Of a DNA stretch of 64,000 bases, positions 28,978-37,498 are shown piece after piece. Location of the stretch: the NCBI GenBank assembly GCA_947501935.1, contig CANMXU010000017.1:35796-99795 (forward strand). The letters are read 5' to 3'. Both the position numbers and the translations under genes were made by a program. The notes under the pieces are model-generated. The model worked only from the letters and a program-made list of their open reading frames with translations. It ran no database searches and was not told the origin of the DNA. This stretch comes from an uncultured Alteromonadaceae bacterium (GTDB lineage: Bacteria > Pseudomonadota > Gammaproteobacteria > Enterobacterales > Alteromonadaceae). Every line of letters begins with the position of its first letter. Position 1 is the stretch's first letter.

Positions 28978-29808
28978 ATGTTGGCGATTAAATCATCAAG
29001 TGCCCTGCTATTTCACAACAAAATTTCGACCTTATACACGTATTTTATCGTGGCTTGGTTAGTAGTTTTGTTTTTATTATTCAACAGCCGTACGGTTACA
29101 GCTGAGCCAGTAACTGTTGTTACTGAGTACTTACCCCCTTACCAAGTAAAAAATGCCGATAACAGTTTAGGTGGTTATGCCACTGAAGTTATACAGGCTC
29201 TATTTGATATCACTAAAGACCAAGCCAACATCCAAGTACTTCCCTGGGTTAGAGCTTACGATATTGCCCTTCATCAAGAAAACATTCTAATTTACTCCAT
29301 GACTCGCAGTACCAGCAGAGAATCACTCTTTCATTGGATCGGCGCGCTTGATATTGAACAATATTATTTTTGGGGTCTTAAGCGGAATTTTAGCCAAACA
29401 GCACCATCTTTAGATGCACTAAGAGACATATCTATTGCTTCAGCCAATGGTTATGCATCAGATCAGTTTTTAACCGAGCACAAGTTCACGAATATTTACC
29501 GAGTGGTAAAAGAGCAGCAAATAATTCAAATGCTTAAACGTGGACGGGTAAAGTTGGTGCTCAGCGACGGTTTTGTATTCGAAACCTTAGTAAAAGAACT
29601 CGGCTATGAACTTGACGACTTTATTCAAGTATTTCCCGTATTTTCCCTTGGTAGCGAAATGTCTATCGCTGCCAGTAAAGCTAGCTCAACCCGTTTTATT
29701 GCCAAGTATCAAAATGCCTTTGCGCAATTAGAAAGTTCAGGGGCATTATTCGCGATTAAGCAAAAATGGGGCATTAACAATAAAGATAAAAAAAACGCTG
29801 CTAGGTAG
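28978..29808 (+). CDS. Periplasmic solute-binding protein (SBP_bac_3 family)
   Basis: 276 residues. A long N-terminal segment with a hydrophobic helix (about 23-40) and a signal cleavage near TAEP leads into a family-3 solute-binding fold (about 43-270): VTVVTEYLPPYQVKN is the first strand, and GGYATEVIQALF the first helix. No transporter partner is adjacent. Many Alteromonadales have numerous such orphan proteins. It differs clearly from the one at 8165-8887. The ligand is unknown. Confidence 0.75.
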   Translation: MLAIKSSSALLFHNKISTLYTYFIVAWLVVLFLLFNSRTVTAEPVTVVTEYLPPYQVKNADNSLGGYATEVIQALFDITKDQANIQVLPWVRAYDIALHQENILIYSMTRSTSRESLFHWIGALDIEQYYFWGLKRNFSQTAPSLDALRDISIASANGYASDQFLTEHKFTNIYRVVKEQQIIQMLKRGRVKLVLSDGFVFETLVKELGYELDDFIQVFPVFSLGSEMSIAASKASSTRFIAKYQNAFAQLESSGALFAIKQKWGINNKDKKNAAR

Positions 29809-29850
29809 CCTCAAGAATCTGGGCACAGTAGCAACGCTTGTTTTGGCAGA

Positions 29851-29881
29851 AGCTTTATAGCGTTAGTTTACTTATAAAGCT
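29851..29881 (-). terminator. Hairpin between binding-protein gene and fabY
   Basis: Stem AGCTTTATA / TATAAAGCT with a 13-base loop, between convergent genes and 11 bases past the fabY stop. T-runs are weak on both sides. Confidence 0.4.
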
Positions 29882-29892
29882 GTAGTTATATT

Positions 29893-31785
29893 CTAAACCA
29901 TATCATCAAACGGATTAGTTTTTGGCAAATCAATAATTTGCTCAAAGTTTGGCATGGTAATGCCATCAGCACTAATTTCAATGTCAGCATCATTTATTAA
30001 GCCATCACCAAATTTATAGATAATATCGAACTGACCTAAATCAGCTTTTTGTTGATACTGTTGCTGTACAAGCTCAACACGGCTAAGCTTTTCACGATAA
30101 CTTGTCATCACTTCATCGCCATAACGTTTGCTCATCATCGCTAAGGTTTTATTAGGTGAGATAATCGTTGCGGTTGAATTATTACCACCAAAGCCCTTAG
30201 AGTTGATAAAAGCTACGTCCATATCCTGACAATGCCTATGCTCAGTCGAAATATTTAGCCGTTGGTCAAAAACATCCGCAGCCACTTTATCTATCGTGGT
30301 AACACCCGGCATAATATTATGCGAGAACACCCCTAAAGCGACAGCCAGCTGATCGCCACTAGCCGAACCTAGTGTATGGCCAACAAATGCTTTTGGCGCG
30401 GTAATAGGCCATTCTGTAATATCAAAGGCTTGCGCAATTCGGTCGTATATTTGTGACTCGGTAACCCTATTTTGCGGCGTACTTGAACCATGGGCCAAAA
30501 TAAAGCTGCGTTTTTGCAAAGACTCTTCACCAACAATCGTTTGAGCTAACGCTACTGACTTTGCCATAGTAATATAATTACCAGGACCTGGAGCGGTGAT
30601 TGATTTTTTAATACCGTCAGCATTGGTAAAAACATCAGCAACTGAGGCCATAACTTTTGCGCCCATTTCAATCGCCAAGGCATCGTCCATTATTACAACA
30701 AACTGAGCCCCTTCACCAATAGTAAAACCACAGTTATCACCAAAAGGACGACTGGTTCTACGGTGATCAGCTATGCCATTGCCATCAAGCTTTTTCAAAC
30801 CTTCTTCGTTGGCTAACGCGCTCATATTACCAAAACCTTCGATAACTTCAGGGCTAATAGCACAGTCATTACTGCCAACTATCGCCAGTCTTACTCTGCC
30901 AGCTTGAATGTCATTTACTGCGGCTTTTAAGTTATATAAAAAGGTCGCACAAGCACCTGTAGCCGTGAAAGTTGTACCAACACTACCGGTAACATAGGCG
31001 TTGATAAAATCTGTCGACATCGAATTTAAACCAAGCGCTAAGTTTTTAGTGGTGACACGATCACCTTTTAAGCGATTTTGAAACATGCCGCCTAAACCTT
31101 CGCCTTGTACTTGTCCTAAAATAGATGCCGAGTAAGTACCTACTTCATCGGGGCTGATATGATTAACAATTTCGTCCCAGCTAAAACCCGTTGAATGAAT
31201 CGCGTCAGCTGCGCCAAATATAGTCGCCTGCAAACCACGAGGCTGATAACGGCTATTATAAAGCTTGCCCGGTTCAAAACCGGTTGGAAATTGGCCTGCC
31301 GCTTTAATAGGATTGTCGCGATGAGTATTATGTTTTACTTCTAATACGTCAGGAATTTCAACAGAAACCAAACCTTTTTCTAACTCGGTAACTATCCAAG
31401 AACGCGGTACAGGTTTAGGTAGCTCTTTGGTTTTAATTTGAAAAACAGCAGGTTGTTCTGCTTTCATGCTCATACGCTGGTGGCAAACCGTGGCATCAAC
31501 ATCAAAATGATTTTTTTCAATTTTACGAATTAAAGTGCCATTAAGAATTTGCTCGCCATAAAGTTTTTCAACATCGGCAGTGGCAACAACATTATCATGC
31601 TCGTCAACCAGCTGACCATCTTTGAAAGTTAATATATTCATTAAAGTAGCTAAGCCAACATATGTTTCTAAGCGCGCTTCTGCGGTTAATTTTTCAATAA
31701 CAATACGACGAAAGCCTTGATGAAATGAAGTGCGACCCGCAGCGTTAATGCCACCCATGCCAACAATTAGAGGTAAAGCTGTCAT
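29893..31785 (-). CDS. fabY: FabY-type beta-ketoacyl synthase
   Basis: 630-residue condensing enzyme of the KAS I/II fold. The N-terminus (VGMGGINAAGRTSFHQGFRR) and the length match FabY of Pseudomonas aeruginosa (PA5174, 634 residues), which starts fatty-acid synthesis in place of FabH. Catalytic residues are visible: Cys279 in GACATFLYN, one histidine in LAHGSSTPQNR and another in FVGHTLGSASG. An N-terminal region of about 200 residues precedes the core. ATG has AAGG upstream. It is divergent from an AraC-type regulator, with a KAS III gene beyond that. Confidence 0.85.
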   Translation of the reverse strand: MTALPLIVGMGGINAAGRTSFHQGFRRIVIEKLTAEARLETYVGLATLMNILTFKDGQLVDEHDNVVATADVEKLYGEQILNGTLIRKIEKNHFDVDATVCHQRMSMKAEQPAVFQIKTKELPKPVPRSWIVTELEKGLVSVEIPDVLEVKHNTHRDNPIKAAGQFPTGFEPGKLYNSRYQPRGLQATIFGAADAIHSTGFSWDEIVNHISPDEVGTYSASILGQVQGEGLGGMFQNRLKGDRVTTKNLALGLNSMSTDFINAYVTGSVGTTFTATGACATFLYNLKAAVNDIQAGRVRLAIVGSNDCAISPEVIEGFGNMSALANEEGLKKLDGNGIADHRRTSRPFGDNCGFTIGEGAQFVVIMDDALAIEMGAKVMASVADVFTNADGIKKSITAPGPGNYITMAKSVALAQTIVGEESLQKRSFILAHGSSTPQNRVTESQIYDRIAQAFDITEWPITAPKAFVGHTLGSASGDQLAVALGVFSHNIMPGVTTIDKVAADVFDQRLNISTEHRHCQDMDVAFINSKGFGGNNSTATIISPNKTLAMMSKRYGDEVMTSYREKLSRVELVQQQYQQKADLGQFDIIYKFGDGLINDADIEISADGITMPNFEQIIDLPKTNPFDDMV

Positions 31786-31865
31786 TTAAAAAACCTTTAT
31801 AAAAATATACGTAAAACAGAATTATTTTCATTCTATGTTATTTTTTAATTAATATTTCGCCATTT

Positions 31866-31894
31866 AGGACAAAAATAGTGGTATAAAGGACAAA
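31866..31894 (+). promoter_or_regulatory. Direct repeats, likely AraC-type operator
   Basis: AGGACAAA occurs twice (31866-31873 and 31887-31894), exactly 21 bp apart, in the divergent region between fabY and the AraC-family gene. Two-turn direct repeats are the usual binding layout of AraC-family regulators. A related AGGACTAA lies upstream of the KAS III gene at 32988-32995. The regulator gene beside it is the obvious candidate to bind. Confidence 0.5.
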
Positions 31895-31924
31895 GTACTC
31901 TTATTTAAGCCGAAGTATGTACAA

Positions 31925-32944
31925 ATGAACGCTGTACAAGAAACTCGTAACCGCAAAACTGTAAACATTGCCTTGGTCATTTACGATCATATGCTAGCCA
32001 CCAGCGTTAGTTTGCCAGTGGAAATGTTGCGTGCTGGTGAAGCGATTGCCTTACGTGAAAATAAACAGAACGCTAAATTATCAATTGAATTAATTGCTGA
32101 AGTTAATCAGCCAGTATCGACACGTTCGTTAATTAAATTAATGCCAGAAACAGATATTGATCACGCCCAAAAACCTGACTTTGCCTTTATTCCCAGCTTA
32201 TGGCGCAACCCTAGGCCCATTATAAAAAAGCATCCAAAAACCATTGCTTGGTTAAATTCCATTTGGCAACAAGGTGCAACCTTAATTGGTGGTGGCACTG
32301 GGGTATGTTTTTTGGCGGAATCTGGGGTGCTAGACCATCATCCCGCGACTACTCATTGGCACTATGTAAAACAGTTTCAACGTGACTATCCCAAAGTCAT
32401 GCTCAAGCCTGATTTTTTTATCACTCAATCAGAACGTATTTATTGTGCTGCAAGTTTAAATGCCTTGGCAGATATTGTTGTGCATTTAATTGAGCAAATC
32501 TACGGCCGCGCCACTGCACAACAGGTAGAGTTAAATTTTTCCCATGAAATTCGTAAACCTTATGAGGAGCAGCGCTATTTAGAAGGCAGCGCTGATAGAC
32601 ATCCAGACGAGCTTATTTCTCAAATTCAATTTTGGATGAGTAAAAATCTACCATCAACCATGAGCTTGGAAGAAGTCGCTCAGCAATTTGGTTTAAGCAG
32701 TCGTTCATTTACCCGACGTTTTAAAGCCGCCACCGGGATGCGTGCGAATCAACACTGGCAGCAATTACGTATTCATGCCGCCAAAGAGTTGCTGACTTCA
32801 AGCAATTTATCGATATTAGACATATCCTTGTTAGTGGGTTATCAAGATCAAGGTCATTTGGCGCAATTATTTAAAAGACAAACTGGTCATACCCCTAAAG
32901 ATTATCGTAGTATGGTACGCAAGAAGCTATTCAGCCAAGAGTAG
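31925..32944 (+). CDS. AraC-family regulator with DJ-1/PfpI-like domain (GlxA type)
   Basis: 339-residue transcription regulator. An N-terminal DJ-1/PfpI (glutamine amidotransferase-like) domain (about 12-195) carries the nucleophile-elbow region GGGTGVCFLAESGVL near 122-136. Two helix-turn-helix motifs follow (about 232-335; SLEEVAQQFGLSSRSFTRRF and ILDISLLVGYQDQGHLAQLF). Proteins of this build sense metabolites by an unknown route. It sits between two fatty-acid condensing enzyme genes, divergent from fabY and in line with the KAS III gene, so control of fatty-acid priming is the natural guess. Repeats at 31866-31894 may be its operator. Confidence 0.88.
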   Translation: MNAVQETRNRKTVNIALVIYDHMLATSVSLPVEMLRAGEAIALRENKQNAKLSIELIAEVNQPVSTRSLIKLMPETDIDHAQKPDFAFIPSLWRNPRPIIKKHPKTIAWLNSIWQQGATLIGGGTGVCFLAESGVLDHHPATTHWHYVKQFQRDYPKVMLKPDFFITQSERIYCAASLNALADIVVHLIEQIYGRATAQQVELNFSHEIRKPYEEQRYLEGSADRHPDELISQIQFWMSKNLPSTMSLEEVAQQFGLSSRSFTRRFKAATGMRANQHWQQLRIHAAKELLTSSNLSILDISLLVGYQDQGHLAQLFKRQTGHTPKDYRSMVRKKLFSQE

Positions 32945-33070
32945 TTCTATTTACTGGGAAAATAGTCTCGACAAATTTACAGCAAATAGGACTAACGTCC
33001 GATATAATGTGCGTTATTGGCAAATTCAAACAATTAATAAAATCAGCGGCAGCTGATAAAAGAGGAAAAC

Positions 33071-34189
33071 ATGGCTATTGTAATTAGCGGCACGGGCTTA
33101 TACACCCCTCCTAACCAAATTAGCAACGACGAGCTTGTTGCAGCCTTAAATCAGCATGTTACTAAGTACAACAGCGACAACCAAGCCGCTATTGAAAGTG
33201 GTGCACTTGAGGCATTAAAACCTTCTTCAAGTGAGTTTATAGAAAAAGCTTCAGGCATAAAAAATCGCTACGTAATGTTTAAAGAAGGTATTCTTGACCC
33301 TGATATTATGTCACCAGTTTTTCCTGAGCGTGCTGATGGTGAAGTATCTATTCAAGCTGAAATGGCAATCGCCGCCGCAAAAGATGCCATGCTTGCTGCA
33401 AATAAAACCGCTGACGATATTGATTTAATCATCGTTGCTTGTTCATATACCCAACGTGCTTACCCTGCCATTGCTATTGAAGTTCAGCAGCAGCTTGGTT
33501 GTAAAGGCTGGGCATACGACCAACTAGTTGCCTGTTCATCTGCAACCTTTGGCATTATGAATGCGTCAAATGCTCTAATTGCCGGCACCGCCAAAACAGT
33601 ATTGGTGATCAGCCCTGAATTTGTCTCTCCGCAATTAAATTATCGTAACCGAGATAGTCACTTTATTTTCGGTGATGTTGCCACCGCAGTGATTGTTGAG
33701 CAAGAAGCAACTGCTACTTCAGCTCATGCCTTTAGAATTTTAGCGCAAAAACCAATTACCACGTTCTCAAATAACATTCGCAGTAATTTTGGTCATGCGA
33801 ACCGTTGCACGCCAGAAACCATGCTTGATGACGACAAATTGTTTATGCAAGAAGGTCGTAAGGTTTTTAAAGAAGTATTGCCGATGGTTTATCAATTAAT
33901 TGATGAACAGCTCGCCTCTGCTGGTATTGAAGCAACTGACTTAAAGCGTTTATTCTTGCACCAAGCCAATATCAACATGAATACTTTTGTTGCCAAGAAA
34001 GTATTAGGGCGCGAACCTCAAGGCGATGAAGCACCAATTATTTTAGATGAATTTGCCAATACCGCTTCTGCGGGTTCAATTATTGCGTTCCATAAATATC
34101 ACGACGATATGGTGACTGGTGATAAAGCAATTATTTGTTCTTTTGGTGCAGGTTATTCAGCTGGTTGTTTTATTATTGAGCATATCTAA
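33071..34189 (+). CDS. Beta-ketoacyl synthase III, FabH2-like
   Basis: 372-residue thiolase-fold condensing enzyme. The triad is intact: Cys155 in LVACSSATFG, His297 in FLHQANIN, and Asn330 in FANTASAGS. It is longer than housekeeping FabH (about 317) and resembles the 373-residue P. aeruginosa PA3286, which takes octanoyl-CoA from beta-oxidation into fatty-acid synthesis; substrate here is inferred. GAGGA stands 6 bases before the ATG. -10-like TATAAT lies at 33003-33008. Followed by a strong terminator. Confidence 0.85.
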   Translation: MAIVISGTGLYTPPNQISNDELVAALNQHVTKYNSDNQAAIESGALEALKPSSSEFIEKASGIKNRYVMFKEGILDPDIMSPVFPERADGEVSIQAEMAIAAAKDAMLAANKTADDIDLIIVACSYTQRAYPAIAIEVQQQLGCKGWAYDQLVACSSATFGIMNASNALIAGTAKTVLVISPEFVSPQLNYRNRDSHFIFGDVATAVIVEQEATATSAHAFRILAQKPITTFSNNIRSNFGHANRCTPETMLDDDKLFMQEGRKVFKEVLPMVYQLIDEQLASAGIEATDLKRLFLHQANINMNTFVAKKVLGREPQGDEAPIILDEFANTASAGSIIAFHKYHDDMVTGDKAIICSFGAGYSAGCFIIEHI

Positions 34190-34247
34190 GCGCTCATTTG
34201 GCTAGCAGTTAGCAACAAAGCTAAAGCTCATCTCTTTAAAAATTAAC

Positions 34248-34279
34248 AAGCCAATTGCAGTGTCGCAATTGGCTTTTTA
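34248..34279 (+). terminator. Terminator after KAS III gene
   Basis: Stem AGCCAATTGC / GCAATTGGCT with a 6-base loop followed by a T-run, about 60 bases after the stop. Confidence 0.88.
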
Positions 34280-34306
34280 TTATTCGATTTTCGCTTCAGC
34301 TATACT

Positions 34307-34360
34307 CTTGTAACTTGTAACTTGTAACTTGTAACTTTCAGCTTCTAGCTTTTAGCTTCA
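34307..34360 (+). repeat. 7-bp tandem repeat array (CTTGTAA x4, then AGCTTNN x3)
   Basis: Four perfect CTTGTAA units (34307-34334) are followed after 5 bases by three related heptamers, AGCTTCT, AGCTTTT and AGCTTCA (34340-34360). The array fills the gap between the KAS III terminator and the convergent arsR-type gene. It is one of three heptamer arrays in the window. Confidence 0.9.
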
Positions 34361-34378
34361 TGCCTGCTCGCTTTATCT

Positions 34379-34690
34379 TTACGGGCAAAATTCACTTTGT
34401 AGAAAGGTAATTAATTTAACTACTGCAGGGTTACTAACCCGATAATAGATCGTTTGCTTGTCGCGACGGGTACTAACAAAGCCATCATTTCTTAACCTTG
34501 CCAAATGTTGCGATAAACTCGACTGGCTTAAGTCGATAAAGCCATTCAATTCACTTACCGATAATTCTTGTTCACCTAAATAGCACAAGATCAGCAAGCG
34601 ATTTTCATTACTCATTGCTTTAAGTAGCTCAGCAGCTTGGCTGGCATTGGCGCGCATCTCGCTAATATCAATATTGGGTTGTACTGCCAT
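34379..34690 (-). CDS. ArsR-family repressor of the YgaV/BigR/SqrR persulfide-sensor type
   Basis: 103-residue winged-helix repressor. It aligns well with E. coli YgaV (ELLKAMSNENRLLILCYL against a very similar segment; end FCP against YCP). Two cysteines, Cys36 and Cys102, are 66 residues apart. That is the spacing of the redox pair in SqrR (41/107) and HlyU, where persulfides bridge the cysteines and release DNA. No ArsR metal-site CVC motif is present. It is divergent from an RND operon whose promoter region carries three ATTAG-N6-CTAAT-like sites, so it likely represses that operon and itself until sulfide or persulfide rises. Confidence 0.85.
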   Translation of the reverse strand: MAVQPNIDISEMRANASQAAELLKAMSNENRLLILCYLGEQELSVSELNGFIDLSQSSLSQHLARLRNDGFVSTRRDKQTIYYRVSNPAVVKLITFLQSEFCP

Positions 34691-34764
34691 ATAAAATCCT
34701 AGTAAAGAAATACGGTTAACTTAACACTCATCAAACAATTTCATAACGAGCTAACAAATAGATC

Positions 34765-34792
34765 TTGATGTTACATTAGAAAATGCTAATAT
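34765..34792 (+). promoter_or_regulatory. Candidate promoter of the RND operon overlapping an operator
   Basis: TTGATG (34765-34770), a 16-bp spacer and TAATAT (34787-34792). The first ATTAG-N6-CTAAT palindrome covers the spacer and -10, where bound repressor would block RNA polymerase. Confidence 0.5.
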
Positions 34793-34831
34793 AAAAGTAT
34801 ATTAGCATTATCTAATACAGAAAATGCTAAT
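34775..34831 (+). promoter_or_regulatory. Three palindromic operator-like sites between arsR-type gene and RND gene
   Basis: Two perfect-armed sites, ATTAG-N6-CTAAT at 34775-34790 and 34801-34816, and a third with one degenerate arm (TACAG-N6-CTAAT) at 34816-34831. The first two are 26 bp apart; the third abuts the second. The divergent layout and the neighbouring repressor make these the likely ArsR-type binding sites. Confidence 0.7.
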
Positions 34832-34877
34832 GTATTGACTTTCATTTAGATATTTAAATCGTAAATAAGGTGCTGTT

Positions 34878-37430
34878 TTGATCTATAACCACGTTATCTC
34901 ATTTGTACTTAATAAACCGAAAGTGGTTTATTTCACCTTAATACTTGCCATTATCGCAAGTTTATTAGCCTTGCCGAATATTAAAATTGATACCGACCCT
35001 GAGAACATGCTCAGCGTTGATGCGCCAGCGCGGGTTTTTCATAATCAAACCAAGCAAGACTTTGCCATGCGCGACATGATAGTTGTTGGTGCAGTCAGTA
35101 AAACTAATATTTTCACACCTGACGCACTGCAAGTTTTACATCAAGTATCCGATGATATTAGTAATATTGACGGGGTGATCAAAAAGGATCTGCTGTCACT
35201 TAATGAAGTAGATAACATTTATCAAAGTGAAAACAATACCATTCGCTTTGAATATTTAATGAAGCAAGCACCTACTACGCTTGCACAAAGCAAAGCGATT
35301 GAAAACTCAATTGCACGGCTGCCGCTATTAAACAATACCTTGGTATCAGACGACAGCAAGGCCATTGCTATATATGTCCCAATTGTCGCTAAAGATCAAA
35401 GCTATATAATTGCCGAGCAGATCCGCGCACTTATTAGCAAACATCAAACATCTGATAGCGCACTTGAGTTTCATATCACCGGTTTACCTGTGGCTGAAGA
35501 CCAATTTGGTTATGAAATGTTTGTGCAAATGGGCATTGCTGCGCCAATGGCAGGCGCGGCTATTTTCTTTTTACTTTGGTATTTTTTCAGAAACTTTAAA
35601 TTGATCATCGCACCTATGATAGTAGCGATAAGTACCGTTATCATCATAATGGCTGCGCTTATCGGCATGGGCTTTACTGTGCATATTATGTCGTCGATGA
35701 TCGCCATTTTCCTGATGCCGATAGCCGTGGTTGACTCGGTGCATGTTTTATCTGAATTTTCTGAACGCTATAAAAGTGGTGATAACGCCAACAACACCAT
35801 TAAAAAAGTGATGTCGCATTTATTTACGCCAATGCTATATACCTCATTAACCTCAGCAATTGGTTTTTATTCATTAATATTAACCCCTATTCCACCCGTA
35901 AAAGTATTTGGCGCTTTTATTGGCACCGGTATTTTGCTGGCATTTTTGCTAACCATTACTTTTTTACCTGCGTATATATCAAGGCTGAAACCGCAAACTT
36001 TAGATAAGTTACAAGCCGCCATCAGAAAAATGGAGCAAAAAGGTAAATTAGCGCTGATATTAGAAAAAATAGGCTTATTTTCAGTAACTAAAACTAAAGT
36101 GATTTTAGTTAGCTTTATCGCTTTTTTTATTATCAGCGTAGTGGGTATTACCCGCATTGAAATTAATGACAACCCAATTAATTGGTTTAAAAGCGATCAT
36201 CAAATTCGCATTGCTGATAAAGCCCTAAATAATCACTTTGCTGGTACTTACGATGCATGGTTAGTTTTTTCCGCAGAAAATAATCAAAATCAAGCAGCGC
36301 TTGAGGAATTTGAACAAGTCTTTAGTCAAGCCACCACTGAAGGTTTAATCGCGCCAGCAATAACAAAGCAGCTGCAATTAAGCCATGAAAACAACCAACA
36401 AGCTTTTTTTAACCAAGCCCTATTATTCAACTTAGATGACTTAAGCTTTAGTGAAGCTGACAAACTACAATCTGCATTAGCACAGCTTTATAGCATTGCC
36501 GATAATGCTTATCGCCAGCAGCAGCTATTTCAACAACCACAAGTATTACAATGGTTAGTTGAGCTACAAAAGCAATTGCTTGCCAGTGAATTGGTGGGTA
36601 AGTCGAACGGCTTAACCGATATTGTACGCACGGTTAATCGCGAATTACATTCAGGCCAAGCTGCTGATTTTACCATTCCAGACTCAGCTAATGGCGTTGC
36701 CCAAACTTTATTACAATATCAATCGTCGCATCGCCCTGATGACTTATGGCACTTTGTAAGTCCAGACTACCAAAAGAGTTTGTTATGGCTGCAAATGACT
36801 AGCGGCGACAATCAGCACACCAGCAAAGTGGTTGCTTGGGTTGATAACTACATTAAAGAAAATCCCGCGCCGGTCGCACTTAAAGTTGACTGGGCAGGAA
36901 AATCGTATTTAAACATTGTGTGGCAAGACGCTATGGTTAGCGGCATGATTGACAGCTTATTATCGTCGTTTGTTATTGTGTTTGCGATGATGGTTTTACT
37001 GTTTAGATCAGTTAAATATGGCGTATTAGCTATGTTACCTTTAACGTTTACCATTACCATGATTTACGGTTTGATCGGCTGGTTTGGCAAAGCTTACGAT
37101 ATGCCAATTGCAGTACTTTCGGCGCTAACTTTAGGCTTGTCGATTGACTTTGCCATTCACTTTTTACAGCGCACTCGCGAGCTTGAACAGCAAACGGGTA
37201 GTTTAAGCGCGGCTTTATTAGCGATGTTTCAAGAGCCAAGTAGAGCCATTGCCCGTAATGCCATCGTTATCGCCATAGGTTTTACACCGTTATTGCTATC
37301 ACCTTTAATGCCTTATATCACAGTAGGATTTTTCTTAGCCAGTATTATGGCGCTTTCAGCTGCAGTTACCTTAGTACTGCTACCGAGTTTATTAACTTTA
37401 TGGCAGTCAAAACAGCACAACGCCAGCTAA
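34878..37430 (+). CDS. RND-superfamily exporter, MmpL/HpnN type
   Basis: 850-residue inner-membrane exporter with twelve predicted helices in two halves: TM1 at about 15-32, a large periplasmic loop, TM2-6 (about 215-370), a cytoplasmic break and TM7 (about 405-425), a second loop, then TM8-12 (about 690-845). TM4 and TM10 carry acidic residues (VVDSVHVLSEF and LSIDFAIHFLQR) as in proton-driven MMPL proteins. Family members move lipids such as hopanoids or mycolates. Start is TTG at 34878 with AAGG 7-8 bases upstream. It leads an operon with a LolA-like carrier, an outer-membrane barrel and a DUF2892 protein, which points to trafficking of a hydrophobic cargo to the outer membrane. Confidence 0.88.
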   Translation: MIYNHVISFVLNKPKVVYFTLILAIIASLLALPNIKIDTDPENMLSVDAPARVFHNQTKQDFAMRDMIVVGAVSKTNIFTPDALQVLHQVSDDISNIDGVIKKDLLSLNEVDNIYQSENNTIRFEYLMKQAPTTLAQSKAIENSIARLPLLNNTLVSDDSKAIAIYVPIVAKDQSYIIAEQIRALISKHQTSDSALEFHITGLPVAEDQFGYEMFVQMGIAAPMAGAAIFFLLWYFFRNFKLIIAPMIVAISTVIIIMAALIGMGFTVHIMSSMIAIFLMPIAVVDSVHVLSEFSERYKSGDNANNTIKKVMSHLFTPMLYTSLTSAIGFYSLILTPIPPVKVFGAFIGTGILLAFLLTITFLPAYISRLKPQTLDKLQAAIRKMEQKGKLALILEKIGLFSVTKTKVILVSFIAFFIISVVGITRIEINDNPINWFKSDHQIRIADKALNNHFAGTYDAWLVFSAENNQNQAALEEFEQVFSQATTEGLIAPAITKQLQLSHENNQQAFFNQALLFNLDDLSFSEADKLQSALAQLYSIADNAYRQQQLFQQPQVLQWLVELQKQLLASELVGKSNGLTDIVRTVNRELHSGQAADFTIPDSANGVAQTLLQYQSSHRPDDLWHFVSPDYQKSLLWLQMTSGDNQHTSKVVAWVDNYIKENPAPVALKVDWAGKSYLNIVWQDAMVSGMIDSLLSSFVIVFAMMVLLFRSVKYGVLAMLPLTFTITMIYGLIGWFGKAYDMPIAVLSALTLGLSIDFAIHFLQRTRELEQQTGSLSAALLAMFQEPSRAIARNAIVIAIGFTPLLLSPLMPYITVGFFLASIMALSAAVTLVLLPSLLTLWQSKQHNAS

Positions 37431-37440
37431 AAACTCAAAG

Positions 37441-37468
37441 CGCACAGCGCACAGCGCACAGCGCACAG
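37441..37468 (+). repeat. 7-bp tandem repeat (CGCACAG x4)
   Basis: Four perfect CGCACAG units 10 bases after the RND stop codon and 30 bases before the next gene's ATG. GC-rich against an AT-rich background. It sits inside an operon, so unit number could alter spacing or mRNA structure there. Confidence 0.92.
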
Positions 37469-37498
37469 CCATCATTAATTATTGAACAGGTCTTTATT

